A stretch of 64,000 bases of DNA from Tritrichomonas musculus (taxonomy: Eukaryota > Parabasalia > Tritrichomonadida > Tritrichomonadidae), in contig JAPFFF010000002.1 of the NCBI GenBank assembly GCA_039105265.1, forward strand, positions 1,364,001 through 1,428,000, written 5' to 3'. Under the pieces are notes generated by a model, which saw nothing but the letters and a program-made list of their open reading frames with translations, was not told the DNA's origin and searched no databases. A program made the position numbers and the translations under genes. Every line of letters starts with the position of its first letter. The stretch's first letter is position 1. Shown here one piece after another: positions 58,895-64,000 of this stretch.

Positions 58895-59482
58895 ATGACA
58901 ACTGATCAGGTTATTGATTTTGTTCCATTAACTGATTTCGAAGATTATGAAATATTGAACCAGTACCCATTTACAATAAGACGAAAAAATAACCATCGTA
59001 TTATTAGCGAATATACTGATGAGTATGGATATATAAGATTATATTTAAATTGCAAAAGTTATAAAAAGCATATAATTATAGCAAAACAATTTATACCAAA
59101 TGATGACCCAGAGCATAATACAGAGATTGACCACATTAACCATGATAAAACAGATAATAGAATCGAAAACTTGAGATATGTGTCAAGCAGTAAAAATAAT
59201 AGAAACAGGTCTGTTTATAATGGAGTTCAATCATATTATGAAGCAGAAATAAGTGATGAATCAATGAAAGTAGATTTTTATAAAACAATAAATGATGTGC
59301 ATGAATTCGAAAAATATTATTATTACAATGGAAAATTTTATTATGATAATGATGTAAATTATAGAATTTTAAATGAAAATATTTCTAAATCTGGATACAA
59401 ATACGTTAATATGAGAGATATAAATAATAAATTTGTTTCAGTTTATATTCATGAATTTTTAAAGCAGCATGATTTAATATAA
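58895..59482 (+). CDS. HNH endonuclease (NUMOD4-HNH family), D copy 3
   Basis: 195 aa. YEILNQYPFTIRRKNNHRII; KHIIIAKQFIPNDDPEHNT; HNH core EIDHINHDKTDNRIENLRY; Tyr-rich C-terminal domain (FEKYYYYNGKFYYDNDVNYR) ending FLKQHDLI. It is the third HNH gene of copy D, again occupying a gap between short genes. The three D copies differ throughout, so they are not recent duplicates of each other. Confidence 0.87.
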   Translation: MTTDQVIDFVPLTDFEDYEILNQYPFTIRRKNNHRIISEYTDEYGYIRLYLNCKSYKKHIIIAKQFIPNDDPEHNTEIDHINHDKTDNRIENLRYVSSSKNNRNRSVYNGVQSYYEAEISDESMKVDFYKTINDVHEFEKYYYYNGKFYYDNDVNYRILNENISKSGYKYVNMRDINNKFVSVYIHEFLKQHDLI

Positions 59483-59525
59483 TTGTTAATATGTAATTAT
59501 TATTTGTTTTTTTATTTTTATCAAA

Positions 59526-59780
59526 ATGACGAGTAAAATAGACCTAAACCAATTCAAGAAAACAGAAGTAATAAAGAAATTGTCCAAATCGAAGTCAAGT
59601 GAGAATCTGACATCAATGGATACTCCGAAAAGAGGCAGGAAGAGTAAATATAATACCCCTGAAGAAAGACTTGAAGCCAGACGACAACAACAAAAAGAAT
59701 ATAGACAAAGAAAGAAGCAAGAGTTAGAGGAATTGAAGAAAATTGCTGAAATGGTTACTGCTGAGAAGAAAGAAGCATGA
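59526..59780 (+). CDS. Basic DNA-binding-like protein, 84 aa
   Basis: An AT-hook-like KRGRKSK near residue 36 is followed by YNTPEERLEARRQQQKEYRQ and RKKQELEELKKI, a basic region running into a charged helix, bZIP-like in look. Similar TPEER-EARR-Q--YR stretches occur, from memory, in DNA-binding proteins of large DNA viruses and fungi. It is the last plus-strand gene of D, pointing at the inverted-repeat-flanked primase-helicase. Could package DNA or regulate transcription; unproven. Confidence 0.55.
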   Translation: MTSKIDLNQFKKTEVIKKLSKSKSSENLTSMDTPKRGRKSKYNTPEERLEARRQQQKEYRQRKKQELEELKKIAEMVTAEKKEA

Positions 59781-59799
59781 AAACAAAAAACCTTCATCT

Positions 59800-59890
59800 T
59801 ATTTTTGGTTTGACTATTGTTCCTTGTTCCTAGATGTTCCCGGATAATTCAGTTCGTGAAAAATGAGGTGGACAGATGACAGATGACAGA
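59800..59890 (+). repeat. Left inverted repeat flanking the primase-helicase
   Basis: 91 bp whose reverse complement is 62205-62295. The 47-base stretch 59801-59847 (starting ATTTTTGGTTTGACTATTG) is identical to its partner, and GGACAGATGACAGATGACAG at the inner end is also identical. The middle, about 20 bases, differs. It lies between the convergent 3' ends of the 84-aa gene and the primase-helicase. Confidence 0.85.
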
Positions 59891-59920
59891 ACGAGAGACA
59901 AAAATATAACAAATCTTTTT

Positions 59921-62152
59921 TTATAACATTTCCTCAAACTCTACTATACTTTCATCCGGTGTTTGATGATAAATGTCTTTACATTCTTGCTTTAACGTGT
60001 AATACCAAGTAAGATTACCATTTATTCTCTTTCTTTTACGTTCACACTTATCTTTCAACTGTAACTGAAATGTCCTTTTCTTCATCTCGGCTGGTTTGCA
60101 CATTAATGCTTCATCACAATTCATTCCATCTACAAGAGCATTATAATATTCACATATCCATATATCGAGAGGAGATTTACTTGCGTCAATTAAATCTTGT
60201 TTTGCATCAGTCATAGGTATTTCTCTTACCTGAAAATTAGATAAATCTCTTTCCATGAAGAATGTAAGAAGAGTGTTATAAAAGTCTTCATCAAAGGATG
60301 AACATAATTGTTGGAAATATTTGTAATCTCCTTTATGCTTTCCATTACAAGCGAGAACAACATACCTTCTATCACCGTTTTCTATCTTTACTGGAAAGCT
60401 GTTATTGCTGACAAAGATGAAATTGGATACGTTTTCTGCATCACGTCTTGGAACTAACTTCTCGTTTATACGTATGCTGTTATCAGAGATAATAGACTTA
60501 AGGGCATTGAAGTTTGCTAATCTGTCTTCTCCACAATTCTTTAGTTCATTCAACACAATAAGTATTTTGCCTTCCACAATACTGTTGAACTGTCCAGTAA
60601 GTTCACTTATATCTGTTATATTTTTAGCTGAATATCCACTCAACATCTCACTTAAAACATCTGTAAATCGATTCTTACCGATTCCTTGTAAGCCTTTTAG
60701 TACAAGAGCCACTTCTGTTTTAACTCCTGGATTCTGTACGATGAATGCTATCCAGTTTAATATATATTCATAGATATGTTTCTCATGGTCGCATATCACT
60801 TCAAGGATTAAATCAAGAAACATCTTAATCTTGTTTATATCTACCTTTTCTTGCACCTTATACTTGTAACCATGGAAGAGTGATAGTGTATTCTTGTCTT
60901 TGCTGTTAAATTTTACACCAAGTCTTGTGAATTTAGAAAGATTATTCATCAACAATGTATGAGCATTTACCTTCTCGTCTATCGCTATTCTCTTTAACGT
61001 CTTCACAATGTAAGCATCAGTTACAAACTTCAAATAGAACGTTTCACTGATTGAGTTATAGGTCTTAAGAGCATAAGTATCATTACCATCATCTATAAAC
61101 CTTAATACTCTTGATAAGTCTTCTACTAGATCTTTTTTTGTGGTATATCTATGTTGTTCTGCCTTCTGTCTAATATCATTTATAGTAAACGAGTCGTTTA
61201 AGTCTATATCCTTTATGATAATCTCGTTTTGACTAACCACAGGAGATATAACTTTTATGTAATATTCATTATTCCAGCAACGAAGAATCTTTTCCAACAC
61301 ATGTGCTGAAGTACAAGACCTGGCATATCTTCTTCTAGCTCTGTCGAAATTGCTAGCTGCAGCATCAGTAAGTTTACAGTAATTTTGAACATGAGAGTAA
61401 GCTTCATCTATTAGATTTGTTGGAAGTGCATTTAGCGCTTGAAATAAAGTAAATAAAGTAACCTCATCCTCTATTCTTCTTCCACCAGCATCATTATGTA
61501 CTTCTATTCCTGTAAGTCCTTCAATTAAATTTAATGCGTATTGCTCTGATATTGTTTCTCCATCATGATCAAACATTATCTTTTCTATCTCTGGGCTCTG
61601 TTTAATCTTTATACTGATGTCTAGGTCATGTAAGATATCTGAAAGTGACCTTCTTATTTTTGAATCTAATGAACCTTGTAAAAACTTATACGTTGTAATA
61701 GGCGTTTTAGCGTTCTTTCTGACTTTACTTCCTGGCAATACTACAAGTGATCTACTGTTAACATCTACCGAGGAAAATATATCTACATCATACTCAGGAC
61801 TAGTATAACATTTTACCATTCGGTTTGATTCAACATAATACTCTTCTGTATTACAATAAATATGCAATCCACCACTTGCTGTCTGTACAACTATATCTTC
61901 GTCACTTAATTTACTCATCAATGTCTTACGTATTGCTTCTTTCTCTTCTTGTTTTAGCTCTTTGTTGATATCTAAGTCTACTATGGAGAGATTCAAACAC
62001 TTATTATTAAGAAGAGCTTTACCTGTGACTGCTGTACCACTTCCACCGTCATGCTTTAGATAATTGTAGAGATTTACTGTGTTGTTCTCTATCCTTTGCC
62101 TTAACGTGAGTTCATTTAATTCCCAAGAGACTGTCAAGTTTGTTTCTGTCAT
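59921..62152 (-). CDS. Primase-helicase (AEP primase plus D5-like SF3 helicase), 743 aa
   Basis: A replication protein that would open DNA and make primers. The N-terminal AEP-like part has LSIVDLDINKE (metal-binding DLD, residue about 58) and VVQTASGGLHIYC (about 88). The C-terminal SF3/D5 part has Walker A LKGLQGIGKNRF (about 487), Walker B ILIVLNELKN (about 530), NFIFVSNNSFPVKI (sensor, about 573) and GDRRYVVLACNG (arginine finger, about 590). One open frame, minus strand, ATG at 62152. Flanked by 91-bp inverted repeats. Poxvirus D5-like proteins are known among virus-like repeats of Trichomonas; most Polintons lack one. Confidence 0.9.
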   Translation of the reverse strand: MTETNLTVSWELNELTLRQRIENNTVNLYNYLKHDGGSGTAVTGKALLNNKCLNLSIVDLDINKELKQEEKEAIRKTLMSKLSDEDIVVQTASGGLHIYCNTEEYYVESNRMVKCYTSPEYDVDIFSSVDVNSRSLVVLPGSKVRKNAKTPITTYKFLQGSLDSKIRRSLSDILHDLDISIKIKQSPEIEKIMFDHDGETISEQYALNLIEGLTGIEVHNDAGGRRIEDEVTLFTLFQALNALPTNLIDEAYSHVQNYCKLTDAAASNFDRARRRYARSCTSAHVLEKILRCWNNEYYIKVISPVVSQNEIIIKDIDLNDSFTINDIRQKAEQHRYTTKKDLVEDLSRVLRFIDDGNDTYALKTYNSISETFYLKFVTDAYIVKTLKRIAIDEKVNAHTLLMNNLSKFTRLGVKFNSKDKNTLSLFHGYKYKVQEKVDINKIKMFLDLILEVICDHEKHIYEYILNWIAFIVQNPGVKTEVALVLKGLQGIGKNRFTDVLSEMLSGYSAKNITDISELTGQFNSIVEGKILIVLNELKNCGEDRLANFNALKSIISDNSIRINEKLVPRRDAENVSNFIFVSNNSFPVKIENGDRRYVVLACNGKHKGDYKYFQQLCSSFDEDFYNTLLTFFMERDLSNFQVREIPMTDAKQDLIDASKSPLDIWICEYYNALVDGMNCDEALMCKPAEMKKRTFQLQLKDKCERKRKRINGNLTWYYTLKQECKDIYHQTPDESIVEFEEML

Positions 62153-62204
62153 ATTTGTTTATGTGTATTAATGGAAAAAAATAATTAAAAAAAATAAAAT
62201 GAAA

Positions 62205-62295
62205 TCTGTCATCTGTCATCTGTCCGCTCCATTTTTTAGGAAACGATTTATCCGGGAACATCTAGGAACAAGGAACAATAGTCAAACCAAAAATA
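62205..62295 (-). repeat. Right inverted repeat flanking the primase-helicase
   Basis: Reverse complement of 59800-59890; identical core 62248-62294 and the TCTGTCATCTGTCATCTGTC triplet at 62205. It lies between the 5' end of the primase-helicase and the 3' end of the polymerase. The word TTGTTATATTTTTG (minus strand) follows the stop of both minus-strand genes. Confidence 0.85.
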
Positions 62296-62308
62296 TAACA
62301 AGGCTTTT

Positions 62309-63278
62309 TTAGAATTTAATCTTTCTTGTGAAAACCGGAATATTAATTTGTTGGTAAGAAGATGATTTCCTAAAACAGTTAGCACCATCTAATAAATTAA
62401 ATGTTATTTCCTCCCCGTGATACATCCTTTCATATAACTCCTCTACTGTAATACCCATTCGTTTACACTTGTTTAATATACATTGCTTAGGAATTCCTTT
62501 CATTCTTATATGATAGCCTTCATTACCTTTTTCATCAACTAGGATATCAAGATAAGATTTCTTTCCTAATGCTATTAATTTTCTAGAATAAACTGACCCA
62601 ATAGCACCTTCAAATGAATCGAAATCACAGTGGAATTGTGTCATTTTCTTACCTATTAATTCTTTATGGTATTTGTTTTTAAAGATTTGTGCAATTCTCG
62701 GTACATCAATTTCTTTTAAATGAAGACTGTCACAATCAGTATAGTAGATGTCTATTCCATTTTGCTCAGCAGTACTCATTACCCTATTCATTAAATGTTT
62801 GCTCCATGACAAGACACTAGCACCAAAATGAGGTAAATTAAAATGACTGTTTATTGGTTTAACCTTCTTAACATATACATTATCAATTGACTTGTTCTCT
62901 ATCACCTCTGTTATGTAATTATAGTTCTTCCATATGTACTTTATTGCTTTATCTTTTGGTATGCATTTAGTTTCAGTTGTTGTTGCCTTTAGGATAGATT
63001 TTCCGTAAATAGAATTAAGAAGTAGTTTAATGGTTTGTTGCAATGGATTGTTAGCATCTTGGTATCTCCTTCTTAGATTGAACAATTTCTCTATAAATAC
63101 ATTAATCTTGTTGTTGAATCCTTTGTCAAAGTAATATCCTCTAATAAACTCATAATCGAAATCATAAAACTCCATCAAGTCCATAAAAGCTCTCTTGTCT
63201 ATGTAATAATTGTTGATGGGGTTGTTGTTAAATATTTTTGACCCTTGATCGTTCCTACTAAATATTTGACCAAATTTA
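62309..63278 (-). pseudogene. DNA polymerase B of a second lineage, C-terminal part, interrupted
   Basis: The end of a family B polymerase. IKLLLNSIYGKS is polymerase motif B and IYYTDCDSLHL is motif C, with YHIRMKGIPKQ beyond. Motif C reads YTDCDS here against EGDTDS in the polymerase of B, and the flanking sequence is unalike, so it is a different polymerase lineage. The first ATG is at 63184, but coding-like sequence (NNYYIDKRAFM) continues to 63278. There a mariner-like end begins, so the polymerase is interrupted by another element. Confidence 0.8.
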
Positions 63279-64000
63279 CAGGGTGGTCAAAAAGTCTGTT
63301 CGTCAGGGTTTTTTACAATGTATAGTTAACATTACTATTTCATATTATGTACAAATATTCTTTGAATTATAAATAATAAATGTATATTATTTATTGTTGA
63401 AAATCTTTTTAATTAACTTTTAAAAAATTAATTCAAAAAATAGTTTGTGTTTATATTTTTTTGTATTTTTAAAATGTATTGAAAAAAATTTAATGTATTT
63501 CAGAATGTGATTCTATTTCATTTATCAAAATAAAATAATATTAAGCTTAGTTTAAGAAGATAATATTGACATATATTTTGAAAATAATTATTTGAGTTTG
63601 AACCATAAAATGATGAATAAACTTCAAACCATACATACATTCATCTCTTTTGATTAAAAAGTATTATAAAAAAACCTAATATTGGATTTTACTGAATTAA
63701 TTTCTATATTTTAATATATATGCATCTATACTATTTGAATATATGCATTTATTAAATATTTATTCCAATTATCAGTTTAAATTGTTTGATTGAATCTTAT
63801 ATGTGCAAAATTTGAACTTTTTCAGTATTCAAAAATTTTTGGAATAATGATAAAATAGTTGAAACTAATTCATAAATCATATTTATATTTATTTATTAAT
63901 ATATATAATAATATACAATTTAAACTTTTTATATATAATGTTTTTATGAATATAGAATGATTTTTAACTATTGAAAATATAGATTTTAATAAGACAATTG
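63279..64000 (+). mobile_element. Mariner/Tc1-like end inserted in the polymerase, runs off the window
   Basis: Starts CAGGGTGGTCAAAAAGTCTG directly after TA (63277-63278), as mariner ends do. The 720 bases that follow are AT-rich and hold no transposase frame. It may be a non-autonomous or decayed element, or its coding part may lie beyond the window. Its other end is not visible. Confidence 0.45.

Larger units (their letters stand above)
49135..63278 (+). mobile_element. Polinton copy D, best preserved
   Basis: Begins AGTAGTATAGTATAGGCTGG at 49135. Plus-strand genes: minor capsid, integrase, HNH, ATPase, 166-aa, 228-aa, capsid-linked protein, major capsid, HNH, 149-aa, 142-aa, 175-aa, HNH, 84-aa. 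Minus-strand genes: primase-helicase, DNA polymerase B. It is interrupted inside the polymerase at 63279 by a mariner-like end, so its right terminus is not visible. Otherwise it looks nearly whole, with about one break. Proteins are clearly diverged from A/C, so it is a separate family. Confidence 0.9.

Overview
The window is AT-rich eukaryotic DNA that most resembles a trichomonad protist (Trichomonas/Tritrichomonas type). Three things point that way. One is a long Asn/Ser-rich coiled-coil host gene whose single short intron starts GTATGA and ends CTAACACCAG. Another is the repeated NUMOD4/HNH genes of the kind abundant in trichomonads. The third is the dominance of Maverick/Polinton elements. 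The species call is inference; the Polinton call is well supported.

Layout. 1-4480: Polinton copy A (minus strand), with packaging ATPase (cut by the window edge), integrase, minor capsid protein, an unknown basic protein, an HNH gene and a terminal repeat ending ...ATATACTACT. 4481-17540: host DNA. One spliced gene lies at 4888-7309, followed by about 10 kb of very AT-rich DNA without genes. That stretch holds a Tc1/mariner-type MITE (8421-8810), a 316-bp exact direct duplication (10035/10742) and a coding-less 5-kb element with near-identical 155-bp inverted ends (11058-16021). 17543-36158: Polinton mosaic B, older and with several breaks. It carries capsid protein, an integrase of another lineage, a 622-aa putative virion protein, a BspA-like fibre, a protein-primed-type DNA polymerase B with an embedded HNH module, a second fibre and a terminal repeat matching A. 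36159-41743: Polinton C, nearly identical to A where they overlap. B ends inside a C gene, and C is cut at its other end. 41744-48775: a helicase-bearing unit starting AGTAGTATACG, a 14-bp minisatellite, and a 3.26-kb foldback element (1.16-kb arms) sitting inside an AATAATCAG-type satellite. 49135-63278: Polinton D (plus strand), the best preserved copy. It runs minor capsid, integrase, HNH, ATPase, two tandem pVI-like proteins, a small basic protein, major capsid, HNH, three unknowns, HNH and a basic DNA-binding protein. A minus-strand primase-helicase flanked by 91-bp inverted repeats follows, then the end of a second kind of DNA polymerase B. That polymerase is interrupted at 63279 by a mariner-like end that runs out of the window.

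How it fits together. Each Polinton encodes integration (integrase), DNA replication (polymerase B and, in D, primase-helicase) and virion formation (double-jelly-roll capsid, minor capsid, packaging ATPase, and in B fibres). The A/C, B and D copies share the capsid-adjacent gene order but differ in polymerase, integrase and fibre genes, so modules appear to have been exchanged. HNH endonuclease genes sit in the gaps between structural genes. The most unusual signals are the inverted-repeat-flanked primase-helicase cassette in D, the polymerase with an internal HNH module in B, the BspA-like fibre in B, and the unplaced helicase unit with a Polinton-like terminus.
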